Positions 38,569-47,632 of a stretch of 64,000 nucleotides of DNA are shown piece after piece. The stretch spans positions 372,001 to 436,000 of the forward strand of contig NZ_JAAQQR010000002.1 in assembly GCF_011742555.1 (NCBI RefSeq), in the 5' to 3' direction. Under the pieces are notes generated by a model, which made no database searches, was not told the origin of the DNA, and saw nothing but the letters and a program-made list of their open reading frames with translations. Numbering within the stretch: position 1 is the first letter of the stretch; each line of letters starts with the position of its first letter. The position numbers and the translations under genes are program-made. This DNA is from Luteibacter jiangsuensis. GTDB taxonomy: Bacteria; Pseudomonadota; Gammaproteobacteria; Xanthomonadales; Rhodanobacteraceae.

Positions 38569-40058
38569 GCGCGCGCTCCTTTCTTGCTCGATGCCATCGC
38601 CTCGGCGGCGACGGCGAGATCGTCGAAGGGACGCTTGCCCTCCGGACCTTCCTGATAGGTTTCGTGGCCCTTGCCGGCGATCAGCACGACGTCGTCGGCC
38701 TTCGCATCGGCGATGGCCAGCGCGATGGCCTGGGCCCGGTCGCGTTCGATCGTCACGACGTCGGGATGGCTGAAGCCCGCGGCGATCTGCGCGACGATCG
38801 CGTCGCCGTCTTCGGTGCGCGGATTGTCGTCGGTCACGATGACCACATCGGCCAGACGCTCGGCGATGGCGGCCATCAACGGACGCTTGCCCTGGTCGCG
38901 GTCGCCACCGGCGCCGAACACGCAGATCAGGCGACCTTTCGTGTGCGAACGCAGCGCCAGCAGCGCCTGCTTCAGCGAATCCGGCGTGTGCGAGTAATCG
39001 ACCACCACGAGCGGCTTGCGGCCATCGCCACCGAGACGGCTCATGCGGCCGTTCACCGGTTCCAGCGATTCGAGCGCAGCATGGATGCGGTCGAACGGCT
39101 CGCCCAGCGCGCCGAGGACAGCAGCCACGGCAAGCAGGTTGTGCACGTTGAACCGGCCGAGCAGCGCGCTGCGAACGGTACGCATCCCCCACGGCGTGAC
39201 GAGGTTGAACGAGAGGCCTTTCGCCGACGTCACAATGATATCGGCGCGGATCTCCGCGTCCTTCTCCGTACTGTCGGTCGCCATGGACGTGCGCAGCTTC
39301 GCCACGTGCTCCGAAAGGCCCTTGGCCAGCTTTGCGCCGAACGGATCGTCGACGTTCACGACGGCGGCGCGCAGGCCCTCGAACGCGAAAAGCTTCGCCT
39401 TGGCCGCACCGTACGCTTCCATCGTGCCGTGATAGTCGAGGTGGTCGCGCGTGAGGTTGGTGAACACCGCCACGTCGAACGCGACGCCGTTCACGCGTCC
39501 CTGCTCCAGCGCGTGCGAGGAGACTTCCATCGCCACGTGCGTGGCACCGGCGTCGCGAAACTCGCCGAGCAGCGCCTGCATGCTGATGGCGTCCGGCGTG
39601 GTGCGCTCGCCTTCGGCGATCGCGCCATGCATGCCCGCGCCGAGCGTGCCGATCGTGGCCGGCTTGCGGCCGAGGAACGCCAGCGCCTGCGCGACGAGCT
39701 GCACGGTGGAGGTCTTGCCGTTGGTGCCGGTGACGCCGACGATCTCGAGCGCCGCGGACGGATCGCCGAAAAAGCGCGCCGCCATCGGGCCTGCCTTCTC
39801 GCGCAACCCTTCCACCGTGATGACGGGCACGCCGGCGTCGCCCTCGGCGAACGGCGGCTCGGCCAGAATCACAGTGGCACCCTGGGCAACGGCCTTGGCG
39901 GCGAAATCGATGCCATGGCCTTTCATGCCGCGCAGCGCGACGAACGCATTGCCGGAAGCAATTTCGCGCGAGTCGAGGCTGAGGCCCGAAACGACGATAT
40001 CGCCGGCGCTGGAAGCATCGGCGAATCCGTCGAGCAGGTCGGCGAGGCGCATGGTCAT
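38565..40058 (-). CDS. murE: UDP-MurNAc-tripeptide synthetase (meso-DAP adding)
   Basis: A 497-residue MurE. Motifs: VSGLSLDSREIASGNAFVALRG, the ATP site VGVTGTNGKTSTVQLVA, and DDNPRTEDGD, whose DNPR is the meso-diaminopimelate specificity motif, so the wall should contain mDAP. 4-bp overlaps with ftsI and murF. Its substrate, UDP-MurNAc-L-Ala-D-Glu, has to come from a MurD-type activity that this cluster does not encode. Confidence 0.96.
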   Translation of the reverse strand: MTMRLADLLDGFADASSAGDIVVSGLSLDSREIASGNAFVALRGMKGHGIDFAAKAVAQGATVILAEPPFAEGDAGVPVITVEGLREKAGPMAARFFGDPSAALEIVGVTGTNGKTSTVQLVAQALAFLGRKPATIGTLGAGMHGAIAEGERTTPDAISMQALLGEFRDAGATHVAMEVSSHALEQGRVNGVAFDVAVFTNLTRDHLDYHGTMEAYGAAKAKLFAFEGLRAAVVNVDDPFGAKLAKGLSEHVAKLRTSMATDSTEKDAEIRADIIVTSAKGLSFNLVTPWGMRTVRSALLGRFNVHNLLAVAAVLGALGEPFDRIHAALESLEPVNGRMSRLGGDGRKPLVVVDYSHTPDSLKQALLALRSHTKGRLICVFGAGGDRDQGKRPLMAAIAERLADVVIVTDDNPRTEDGDAIVAQIAAGFSHPDVVTIERDRAQAIALAIADAKADDVVLIAGKGHETYQEGPEGKRPFDDLAVAAEAMASSKKGARA

Positions 40059-41863
40059 GGGACCACCTCTTCCGCCGCGCTTTCGTCTGCCTGTGGCGGC
40101 TGCGCGTTACCCGAGCCGATCAAACCGCCCTGACTGGGGCCGCCGGCGTACCAGCGGCCCACGTTGTCGGGCGGAATGTCGAGCAGGCGCACCGCGCCTT
40201 CCATCACTTGGGCGAATGCCGGACCGGCAACCGAACCACCGTAGTAATGGCCGCCCTGCGGGTCGTTGATGACCACGACGGTGACGAGGCGCGGCGCACT
40301 GGCGGGGATCATGCCCACGAACAGGGAAATGTAATTGCGGGCGGTGTAACCGCCGACGGAGTTCTTCTTCGAGGTACCCGTCTTTCCCGCGACACTGTAG
40401 TTGGCGACGGACGCGAATCCGTAGCCCGTACCACCCGGGGCCAGCACGGTTTCCAGCATGGCAATGAGACTGTGCGCCACGCCCGGCGTGATGATCTGGT
40501 TAGGCGGATTGTCCGCACCCTTGATGAAGCTGGGTGCACGCAGGGCGCCGCCGTTGGCGATGGCCGAATAGGCCGTGGCCAGCTGCAATGGCGTGAGATT
40601 GAGGTTGTAACCGTAGGCGAGGCGGGACTTCTCGATCGGCTTCCAGGTACGGCCCACGGGCAGATAGCCGGCGGCTTCACCGGGAAAGCCGCTTCCGGTG
40701 CTGTTCCCGAGGCCGAACGACTTGTACATCCCGTAGAGGAAGTCGGTGTCCAGGCTCATTGCGATCTTGGCCGCACCGACGTTGGACGACTTCGTGATCA
40801 CGCCTGTGGGGGTGAGCGTGCCCCAGTTGTGCGTGTCGTGCACCGGGTGCCCGCCCACGACCCAGGTGCCCGGCGCGGTATCGATGAGCGGCGCGGTGGG
40901 CGTGTATTTGCCGCTCGTGAGCGCCGCGGCCATGGTGAAGGCCTTCATGGTCGAGCCTGGCTCGACCACGTCGGTCACCGCGCGATTGCGCCGCTCCGAG
41001 GGCGTGCTGCCGCGCACTGCGTTGGGGTTGAACGACGGCAGATTGGCCATGGCCAGCACTTCGCCGCTATGGACGTCCATCACGACGATGGAGCCCGAGT
41101 CGGCCTTGTTCTTCTCCAGCGATTCCTTCAGCGCGCTGTAAGCGAGGTACTGGATGCGGCGATCGATCGACAGGGTGATGTCGCGGCCCGGCTGCGGCTC
41201 GCGCACCAGTTCCACGTCTTCGACCACATGGCCCATGCGATCGCGGATCACGCGCTTCGCGCCGGGTTTGCCGGCCAGCCACTCGTCGAACGCCAGTTCC
41301 AGGCCTTCCTGGCCGTGGTCGTCGATGTTGGTGAAGCCGAGGATATGGCTGTTCACGGCGCCCGACGGGTAGTAACGGCGATATTCGCGCTGCGCCGCGA
41401 TGCCCGGAATCTTCAGATCGACGATGGCCTGCGCGTCTTCCGGCCGCATCTGGCGCGCGATGTACATGAACTCCTTGTCGGCGCGCTGCGCGATCTTCTG
41501 CTTCAGGTCGTCGGCGTCGACATGCAGGGCCTTCGCGAGTTCGGGGATGCGATCCTCGTTCTCGAGCACTTCCGGCGGATTCGCCCAGATGGATGCCACC
41601 GGCGTGGATACCGCCAGTGGCTCGCCGTTGCGGTCGAAGATGGTGCCACGCGATACCGCGATGGGCATCTCGCGCAGGAAGCGCGCGTCGCCCTGGTCCT
41701 GGTAGAACTGCTTGCGCACCACCTGGAGGTCGAACGCGCGCACGACCAGACCGGACGCCGCCACACAGAGGAGCGCGACCACCACCGTCATGCGCTTGCG
41801 CGGGCTGGGACCCTGGCCGCGACGGCGGCTGGGCACCACGGGTTTACCGTAGCGCGCCTTCAT
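40055..41863 (-). CDS. ftsI: Septal transpeptidase FtsI (PBP3)
   Basis: A 602-residue class B penicillin-binding protein. It has a basic cytosolic start, one transmembrane helix at about residues 25-43, a dimerisation/pedestal domain, then the transpeptidase domain. Catalytic motifs are complete: Ser304-T-M-Lys307, S359-S360-N361 and K494-T495-G496. It crosslinks septal peptidoglycan with FtsW. ATG 41863 overlaps ftsL by 4 bp; the frame is open far upstream without homology. Confidence 0.97.
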   Translation of the reverse strand: MKARYGKPVVPSRRRGQGPSPRKRMTVVVALLCVAASGLVVRAFDLQVVRKQFYQDQGDARFLREMPIAVSRGTIFDRNGEPLAVSTPVASIWANPPEVLENEDRIPELAKALHVDADDLKQKIAQRADKEFMYIARQMRPEDAQAIVDLKIPGIAAQREYRRYYPSGAVNSHILGFTNIDDHGQEGLELAFDEWLAGKPGAKRVIRDRMGHVVEDVELVREPQPGRDITLSIDRRIQYLAYSALKESLEKNKADSGSIVVMDVHSGEVLAMANLPSFNPNAVRGSTPSERRNRAVTDVVEPGSTMKAFTMAAALTSGKYTPTAPLIDTAPGTWVVGGHPVHDTHNWGTLTPTGVITKSSNVGAAKIAMSLDTDFLYGMYKSFGLGNSTGSGFPGEAAGYLPVGRTWKPIEKSRLAYGYNLNLTPLQLATAYSAIANGGALRAPSFIKGADNPPNQIITPGVAHSLIAMLETVLAPGGTGYGFASVANYSVAGKTGTSKKNSVGGYTARNYISLFVGMIPASAPRLVTVVVINDPQGGHYYGGSVAGPAFAQVMEGAVRLLDIPPDNVGRWYAGGPSQGGLIGSGNAQPPQADESAAEEVVP

Positions 41864-42132
41864 CGACGCACCAACTGGATGTCCTGCGGCTTCGGCGTAA
41901 ACATGCCGAGCTTGCCGCGGGCTTCGGCGTCGATGCGCGCGGGCTCGGCGTAGGTCGCCTGTTCCAGTTCGAGCCGGCCGTATTCCACGCCCAGATCGTC
42001 CTTCTGTGTCTGCAGACGCGAGAGTTCGACGAACAGCACGCGGCTTTCGTGGCGCGTCCACACCACGCCGATCGCGCTGGCGATGACCGCCAGCAGCAGG
42101 ATCGAGAGGCAGATGGCGCCGAAGACTTTCAT
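41860..42132 (-). CDS. ftsL: Cell division protein FtsL
   Basis: A 90-residue bitopic protein. One transmembrane helix (VFGAICLSILLLAVIASAIGVVW) is followed by a periplasmic heptad-like segment (SRVLFVELSRLQTQKDDLGVEYGRLELEQ). FtsL pairs with FtsB and activates FtsWI. Recognised by size, topology and position between rsmH and ftsI, since FtsL sequence is poorly conserved. 4-bp overlaps on both sides. Confidence 0.92.
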   Translation of the reverse strand: MKVFGAICLSILLLAVIASAIGVVWTRHESRVLFVELSRLQTQKDDLGVEYGRLELEQATYAEPARIDAEARGKLGMFTPKPQDIQLVRR

Positions 42133-43076
42133 GCGACCTTTTCCGCGATGCGCAGCACGGCCGAGCGCGCGCGGGGATTCCGCGCCACTTCCGCATCGGA
42201 AGGAAAGATCGCCTTGCCGATCGGCTTGAGACGGGCAGCCGCGGCTTCCACCGGCGGGGCGCGCCGGCTGCCTTGTACACGGCCTTCGTGACCGCGGATG
42301 AACTGCTTGACGGTGCGGTCTTCCAGGGAGTGGAAACTGATCACGGCGAGGCGGCCGCCCACCTTCAGCAATTCCAGGGCGGCGGCAAGGCCGTGCTCGA
42401 CCGATTCCAGTTCGGCATTCACGCGGATGCGCAGGGCCTGGAAGGTGCGGGTGGCGGGATTCTTGCCCGGTTCGCGGCGCCCCACGCAACGGGCGACCAG
42501 CTCGGCGAGTTCGCCGGTACGCAGGATGGGCGCGGTGGCGCGGCGCTCCACGATGGCCTTGGCGATGCGACGGCTGAAGCGCTCTTCACCGAAGGTCCAG
42601 AGCACGTCGGCGATCTCTGCTTCGTCGGCCTCGGCGAGAAAATCGGCGGCACTGATACCGCGCGTGGTATCCATGCGCATGTCGAGCGGCGCGTCGGCCA
42701 TGAAGCTGAAACCGCGGCTGGCGTCGTCCAACTGGGGCGAGGACACGCCCAGATCGAGCAGGATGCCGTCGAGGCCGCCTTCGAGGGCGGCCCATTCGCC
42801 CATGGTGGCGAAGTTGTCGTGGCGCAGCGACACGCGCGGATCGGTGGCGAGGCCCGCTTCGGCGACAGCGATGGCCGTGGGGTCGCGGTCCATAAGGAAC
42901 AGGCGACCTTCGGCTGAAAGGCGGGCAAGGATCGCCCGCGCATGCCCGCCGCGGCCGAAAGTCCCATCGAGGTAGCGCCCGTTCTCGCGCAAGGCGAGGC
43001 CCTCCAACACTTCATCGAGCATCACAGGGATGTGCGCATCGCGCCCCGCCATCGCCACATCCCGCTCCCGTTCCAC
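42129..43076 (-). CDS. rsmH: 16S rRNA (cytosine(1402)-N(4))-methyltransferase
   Basis: A 315-residue MraW/RsmH that methylates C1402 of 16S rRNA; rsmI, for the 2'-O-methyl on the same base, lies 1.3 kb away. Motifs: HIPVMLDEVLEGL, the SAM site DGTFGRGGHARAIL, ILLDLGVSSPQLD, and VISFHSLEDRTVKQFIR. I start at GTG 43076, which has AGAGG at good spacing; ATG 43052 (MAGRDAHIPVML) is nearly as likely. Confidence 0.95.
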   Translation of the reverse strand: MERERDVAMAGRDAHIPVMLDEVLEGLALRENGRYLDGTFGRGGHARAILARLSAEGRLFLMDRDPTAIAVAEAGLATDPRVSLRHDNFATMGEWAALEGGLDGILLDLGVSSPQLDDASRGFSFMADAPLDMRMDTTRGISAADFLAEADEAEIADVLWTFGEERFSRRIAKAIVERRATAPILRTGELAELVARCVGRREPGKNPATRTFQALRIRVNAELESVEHGLAAALELLKVGGRLAVISFHSLEDRTVKQFIRGHEGRVQGSRRAPPVEAAAARLKPIGKAIFPSDAEVARNPRARSAVLRIAEKVA

Positions 43077-43101
43077 CGAAAACCTCTGAATTAGTTCGTC
43101 G

Positions 43102-43548
43102 TCACAACCGCAGTTCCGCCATGTCGTCGCTGATCTCGTCCTCGCCGATCGTCTGGCGGATCTTCGCGAGATGGGCCTGTTCGCTCCAAAGCTCGAACTT
43201 GTTGCCCATGCCCAGGAGGACGGCCTTTTTTTCTATCCCGGCGGCCGCGCGCTGACTCGACGGCAGGAGGATGCGCGCAGCCCCGTCGGGTTCGACGATG
43301 GCCGCCGCGCCCACCAGCTTCATCTGCAGGGCGCGGTGGACGGCCTTGACGCTCGGAAGCGCGTTGACCTGGTCGCGAACCTGCTCCCATTCCGCATACG
43401 GAAAGATCCACAGGCACCCGGTTTCGAAGGGGTTGTAGGTGACCACCAGACGGTTCTTGCAGGCGTCAGCCACGGCGTCCCGATACGAAGTCGGGATCGT
43501 CAGACGACCCTTGTCGTCGACCGTGATGGCTGTCTCGCCCTGGAACAT
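43102..43548 (-). CDS. mraZ: Transcriptional regulator MraZ
   Basis: A 148-residue MraZ of two AbrB-like (SpoVT) halves, starting [24 protein letters not shown] and with a second copy near [16 protein letters not shown]. In E. coli it binds repeated sites upstream of itself and represses the dcw promoter. First gene of the dcw operon here, and an exact 10-bp-period repeat array lies in front of it. I start at ATG 43548; the open frame upstream covers the promoter and is not coding. Confidence 0.95.
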   Translation of the reverse strand: MFQGETAITVDDKGRLTIPTSYRDAVADACKNRLVVTYNPFETGCLWIFPYAEWEQVRDQVNALPSVKAVHRALQMKLVGAAAIVEPDGAARILLPSSQRAAAGIEKKAVLLGMGNKFELWSEQAHLAKIRQTIGEDEISDDMAELRL

Positions 43549-43556
43549 GTCTGCTG

Positions 43557-43596
43557 GTTGCCCCACCAAATCCCACGATTTCTCACTGGGGCCCAC
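43557..43596 (-). promoter_or_regulatory. MraZ operator: four 10-bp repeats
   Basis: Read on the minus strand, four head-to-tail 10-mers (43596-43587, 43586-43577, 43576-43567, 43566-43557) start GTGGG, GTGAG, GTGGG and GTGGG, each followed by five variable bases. This matches the TGGGN-with-10-bp-period sites known for MraZ. The array starts at the -10 element and covers the expected transcription start and leader, so binding should block the promoter. Confidence 0.85.
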
Positions 43597-43623
43597 GATA
43601 GTCTCGCGTCGTGAGACTGTCAA
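43595..43623 (-). promoter_or_regulatory. Main dcw (mraZ) sigma-70 promoter
   Basis: On the minus strand, a perfect -35 TTGACA (43623-43618) is followed by a 17-bp spacer and -10 TATCGT (43600-43595). The spacer is itself a near-perfect inverted repeat (GTCTC...GAGAC at the ends). The promoter abuts the MraZ repeats. Confidence 0.88.
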
Positions 43624-43783
43624 GGAAATTTTTCTTGTGAATCAAAGAGAAAGGACAGCTTGGCCACCATTTCCAGCCATTTCTGAGGAACTGGTGGAAG
43701 GTGATTGAATCGCGGGGAGTTTTTGCGACAGGCTTCGTGTTTTCAGCGGTACGAAAACGCCTGGGACTGAACCGGCGTTCACC

Positions 43784-43910
43784 GTAGGAGCGCGCCACGC
43801 GCGCGACATATTTTGAGGCCATGCCTGGGAGCTGGCGCGCCAACCCGTGAACTGGCTCGAAAACATTTCGTACCCGACGCGGGCATAAACGCGCAAGGCG
43901 CGCTCCTACA
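43784..43910. repeat. GTAGGAGC-type intergenic inverted repeat, copy 1
   Basis: A perfect 13-bp inverted pair (arms 43784-43796 and 43898-43910, GTAGGAGCGCGCC) encloses about 100 bp. Its interior (CATATTTTGAGGCCATGCC...GAGCTGGC) is closely matched by the copy at 63265-63371. Such repeats resemble REP/BIME elements mobilised by RAYT transposases; no RAYT gene is in this window. Confidence 0.8.
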
Positions 43911-43913
43911 TGA

Positions 43914-43950
43914 AAAAAACCGCGGCGCCCCGGGAGCGGGACGCCGCGGT
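43914..43950 (-). terminator. Intrinsic terminator of rnpB
   Basis: A 9-bp GC-rich stem (43919-43927 with 43942-43950) followed on the minus strand by six U. It lies 17 bp past the RNA 3' end. Confidence 0.88.
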
Positions 43951-43966
43951 GCTTTGCAGAAGAAAA

Positions 43967-44328
<362 letters not shown>

Positions 44329-44335
44329 ATGGGGA

Positions 44336-44341
44336 AGTATA
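44336..44341 (-). promoter_or_regulatory. -10 element of rnpB
   Basis: TATACT on the minus strand, 7 bp before the RNA start given by helix P1. The -35 is not clear. Confidence 0.6.
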
Positions 44342-44352
44342 GCCGCATCCCA

Positions 44353-44358
44353 TACAAT
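44353..44358 (+). promoter_or_regulatory. Candidate -10 element of rsmI
   Basis: TACAAT on the plus strand, 31 bp before the rsmI ATG and only about 12 bp from the opposing rnpB -10, so the two promoters share their upstream DNA. Confidence 0.5.
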
Positions 44359-44389
44359 CCCCATCCCCGCCCCGAATATCCCCGACCCC

Positions 44390-45217
44390 ATGCCCAACAC
44401 TCGTCCCGGCATCCTCCATGTCGTCGCCACGCCCATCGGGCATCGCGACGACATCGGTGCGCGCGCCATCGAGACCTTGCGGCGGGTGAAAGTGATCGCC
44501 GCGGAAGACACCCGGCATACGCGTCCCCTCCTCCAGCACCTCGGCATCGACACGCCCCTGGTGGCGCTGCACGACCACAACGAGCGCACCGCGGTCGATG
44601 GGCTCGTGGAGCGTCTGCGCGGCGGCGACGACGTCGCGCTCGTATCCGACGCAGGTACTCCGCTGATCAGCGACCCCGGCTTCCGGCTCGTCCGGGCGGC
44701 GCGGGCCGCCGGCCTCCGGGTGAGCCCCGTCCCCGGTGCCAGCGCCGTGATCGCCGCACTCTCCGTCGCCGGCCTGCCCAGCGACCGGTTCGTCTTCGAA
44801 GGCTTCCTCCCTGCGAAACCCGGCGCGCGCCGCGCGCGGCTGGGCGAACTCGCTGGCGAAGCACGCACCCTCATCTTCTACGAGTCGTCGCATCGCATCC
44901 TGGAATCGCTCCAGGACATGCGCGACACCTTCGGCGCCGATCGCGAGGCCGTGGTCGCACGGGAGCTCACCAAGATGTTCGAGACCGTGCTCGACGGCAC
45001 CCTCGAAAGCCTGGTTCGTCAGGTCGGCACCGACCCCAACCAGCAGAAGGGGGAATTCGTGGTGATGGTCGCCGGGCGGGAAGCCGGAGAGGACAAGCGC
45101 CTCGCCGAAGGGCTGCGCGTCTTTGCCATCCTCAAGGACGAACTGCCGCCCGCCAAGGCGGCAAAGCTCGCGGCGGCGATCACCGGGGCGCCGCGCAAGG
45201 CGCTTTATGGCGCCTGA
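44390..45217 (+). CDS. rsmI: 16S rRNA (cytidine(1402)-2'-O)-methyltransferase
   Basis: A 275-residue tetrapyrrole-methylase-fold enzyme. Motifs: LHVVATPIGHRDDIGARAIETL, the SAM-binding VALVSDAGTPLISDPGFRLV, PVPGASAVIAALSVAGLP and FYESSHRILESL. It 2'-O-methylates C1402, the same base that RsmH methylates. Start ATG 44390; the frame is open upstream through the rnpB gene. Followed by lpoA and yraN as in E. coli. Confidence 0.96.
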   Translation: MPNTRPGILHVVATPIGHRDDIGARAIETLRRVKVIAAEDTRHTRPLLQHLGIDTPLVALHDHNERTAVDGLVERLRGGDDVALVSDAGTPLISDPGFRLVRAARAAGLRVSPVPGASAVIAALSVAGLPSDRFVFEGFLPAKPGARRARLGELAGEARTLIFYESSHRILESLQDMRDTFGADREAVVARELTKMFETVLDGTLESLVRQVGTDPNQQKGEFVVMVAGREAGEDKRLAEGLRVFAILKDELPPAKAAKLAAAITGAPRKALYGA

Positions 45218-45232
45218 GGCGAGCCAACTACT

Positions 45233-45312
45233 GTGGGAGCCGCTTCAGCGGCGATCCCGCAGCAGCGGGCAAGCCTGAGGCGAGCACCCATCGCCGCTGA
45301 AGCGGCTCCCAC
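45233..45312. repeat. GTGGGAGC-type intergenic inverted repeat, copy 1
   Basis: A perfect 23-bp inverted pair (45233-45255 and 45290-45312) with a 34-bp centre, between rsmI and lpoA. The left arm begins GTGGGAGCCGCTTCAGCGGC. The same arm begins the element at 56371. Confidence 0.88.
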
Positions 45313-45411
45313 GCAAAGCGGCCCACCTCACGCCGGCCTCGCGAATCGATGGGCTATGATCCGGACGTTTCGGTGCCGGAAGGCGCCCGTGCAGCCAAGG
45401 AACATCACCCG

Positions 45412-47211
45412 ATGCGATCGATCCGTGCAGCCACCCTCGGTCTCCTGCTTTCCGCCGGCCTTGCCGGCTGCGTCACCCAGGGCGGCGTGCAACATGGCGC
45501 TCCGCCGTCCGGCGCCGCCACGCAGGCGGCCCAGGCCCTCTACACGAAGGGCCAGTTCGACCAGGCTGCCCAGGCCTACCTCGCCCTGGCGGATCAGGAT
45601 GGCGACCATCGCGACTACTACAAGCTGCTGGCCGCCGAGGCATACCGCCAGGAAGGCGCCCTCGATCGCGCCGCGCCGGTCGTGGCCGGCATTCGCCGGT
45701 CGCGCCTGGAGGGCGAGGACGCCCTGCGCTTCGATGCGCTGCGCGCCGAGATCGCCCTGAAGAACAACGACGCGAAAACGGCGCTGTCGCTCACCGGCAA
45801 GCCTGCGGCGCGCGTGTCGCCGCAGATCGACCAGCGGCTTGCCGAACTCAGGGCACGTGCGCAGGCGGCAGCAGGCGATTCCTGGAGCGCCGCCCAGACC
45901 CGCATCGAACTCGACCGCCAGTTGCGCGGTGTCGACCGCGAGGAGAATCGCAAGGAAATCCTCGCCCTGCTCACCGGCCTCGGTGCGCAGCCCCTTGCCG
46001 AACGGGGCGGCTCCCTGCCGGCGAACGATCCCATGAAGCCCTGGGTCGTCGAGGCACAGGCCCAGCTCGGCAACGTGAACCGCTTACCCGCCGTGCTCGA
46101 CCAGGCCGTGGGTACGGTCACCGGAGACAAGGGCGTTCGCGAGGGTTACAAGGTGCCCGGGAAGGTCGCCCTGCTTCTCCCGTTGTCCGGACCGCTCGCC
46201 GGTGCGGGTGCCGCGATCCGCGACGGGTTCTTCGCCAACTACCTCGAAGCGGCGCACACGGGTGCGCCTCGACCGGACATCGCCGTGTACGACTCCGGCA
46301 ACGATGCGCAGCACGCCGTCGCCGCCTACGACAAGGCCGTGGCCGAGGGTGCCCGCTTCGTCGTCGGCCCGCTCAACCGCGACGGCGTTTCGGCCATCTT
46401 CGCGAAGGGCGCGCTTCCCGCGCCGATGCTCACGCTGAACTATCCAAACGACAACCGGAACCTGCCGCCGGCGGGTGCCAACGAGTTCGGCCTGCTTCCC
46501 GAAACCGAGGGCGCGCAGGTCGCCGACCACATGGCGGACCGCGGCCTGCGGACCGCCACGCTGATCGTCTCCACCGACGATTTCGCGCGCCGGGCGGGCA
46601 ACGCGTTCAAGGCCGAGTGGCAGGCGCGCGGCGGCACCCTGGCAAGCCAGGTCACGCTCGACGCGAACAGCATCGATTTCGCTTCGCAGCTGTCCGAGCC
46701 CGTGGGGCAGGATCCGGCCACCAGCGGTGTCTTCATCAGCATGAAGCCGCAGCAGGCCCGCCTGCTCCTTCCGCAGCTACGGCTCGCGAAGAACACCCTT
46801 CCGGTGTTCGCCACTTCGCACGTGTATGCGGGGGGCGACGACCCGACGGCCGACCGCGACCTGGAAGGCGTGGAATTCTGCGACGCACCGTGGCTCTTCG
46901 ACGCGCAGTCGGGCCTGCCCCGCCGTGCCTCGCTGACCGACGCGCTGCCGGCGACGAAGGGCGTGAGCGGGCGCCTGTTCGCCTTCGGCATGGACGCATG
47001 GGGCCTGGTGCCGTACATCGACTGGATGCGCGGCCATCCGGGCAGCTACCTGCCCGGCGCCACGGGCCAGCTGGTCGCGGACGAATTCGGCCGCGTGCGT
47101 CGCGTACTCATCTGGGCGCGTTTCGCCGACGGCGTGGCCCGTCCGGTCGCGGGTAGCCTCGAACTCGAAGCGCCCGCCACGGCCCCGAACGTCGAGAGCG
47201 GCGGCGGCTGA
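45412..47211 (+). CDS. lpoA: LpoA-like lipoprotein (penicillin-binding protein activator, LppC family)
   Basis: A 599-residue lipoprotein. The lipobox LAGC (residues 17-20) follows a short signal. A helical TPR-like N-terminal half (ALYTKGQFDQAAQAYLALADQ) leads to a periplasmic-binding-protein-like C-terminal half (KVALLLPLSGPLAGAGAAIRDGFFANYLEA...FVVGPLNRDGV...). In E. coli LpoA reaches from the outer membrane through peptidoglycan to activate PBP1A. The rsmI-lpoA-yraN order supports the call. ATG 45412 begins the signal peptide; a candidate TATGAT -10 lies at about 45355-45360. Confidence 0.9.
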   Translation: MRSIRAATLGLLLSAGLAGCVTQGGVQHGAPPSGAATQAAQALYTKGQFDQAAQAYLALADQDGDHRDYYKLLAAEAYRQEGALDRAAPVVAGIRRSRLEGEDALRFDALRAEIALKNNDAKTALSLTGKPAARVSPQIDQRLAELRARAQAAAGDSWSAAQTRIELDRQLRGVDREENRKEILALLTGLGAQPLAERGGSLPANDPMKPWVVEAQAQLGNVNRLPAVLDQAVGTVTGDKGVREGYKVPGKVALLLPLSGPLAGAGAAIRDGFFANYLEAAHTGAPRPDIAVYDSGNDAQHAVAAYDKAVAEGARFVVGPLNRDGVSAIFAKGALPAPMLTLNYPNDNRNLPPAGANEFGLLPETEGAQVADHMADRGLRTATLIVSTDDFARRAGNAFKAEWQARGGTLASQVTLDANSIDFASQLSEPVGQDPATSGVFISMKPQQARLLLPQLRLAKNTLPVFATSHVYAGGDDPTADRDLEGVEFCDAPWLFDAQSGLPRRASLTDALPATKGVSGRLFAFGMDAWGLVPYIDWMRGHPGSYLPGATGQLVADEFGRVRRVLIWARFADGVARPVAGSLELEAPATAPNVESGGG

Positions 47212-47240
47212 ACCAGGGGGCGCGAACAGGGAGTGTTCGC

Positions 47241-47612
47241 ATGGCCCCACCCACGAAGAAGACCACACCGCGCCGCGCCACAGGTAACCGATTCGAGGCG
47301 CAGGCGCGGGAGTTCCTCGAATCGCGCGGGCTATGGCTCGTGCGAGCCAATTTCCTCTGCCGCCACGGTGAGATCGACCTGGTGATGCGCGACGGGGAAA
47401 CCGTCGTCTTCGTCGAGGTCCGCTATCGCCGCGACGGAGCCTTCGGCGGACCGCTGGCCTCGGTGACCATGGCCAAGCGGCGCAAGCTGATCAGCGCGGC
47501 GCACCTGTGGATGGCGTGGCATCCGCACGACGCGCGGCGACCCAGCCGCTTCGACGTGCTGGCCTTCGAGGGCGACGACATGGAGTGGGTCCGCGGCGCC
47601 TTCGAGGCGTGA
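47241..47612 (+). CDS. yraN: YraN/UPF0102 nuclease-fold protein
   Basis: A 123-residue UPF0102 protein with a predicted PD-(D/E)xK-type fold. It has a basic leader, then GNRFEAQAREFLESRGLWLVRANFLCRHGEIDLVMRDGETVVFVEVRYR, with the family's Glu/Asp and E-V-R residues. Its cellular role is not established. Follows lpoA by 29 bp and converges on the HAD gene with 20 bp between the stops. Confidence 0.93.
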   Translation: MAPPTKKTTPRRATGNRFEAQAREFLESRGLWLVRANFLCRHGEIDLVMRDGETVVFVEVRYRRDGAFGGPLASVTMAKRRKLISAAHLWMAWHPHDARRPSRFDVLAFEGDDMEWVRGAFEA

Positions 47613-47632
47613 GGGAGTGACACTCCCCCGCT

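Larger units (their letters stand above)
43624..43966. other. 343-bp non-coding region between the mraZ promoter and rnpB
   Basis: Contains upstream sequence of the dcw promoter (43624-43780), an inverted-repeat element (43784-43910) and the rnpB terminator (43914-43950). Short open frames here lie inside the repeat and look non-coding. Confidence 0.75.

Noticed and set aside
43583-43896. Small minus-strand open frames in the mraZ-rnpB gap
   Set aside because: They overlap the mraZ promoter and a repeat element; similar short peptides appear in the other copy of the repeat, which explains the apparent conservation.
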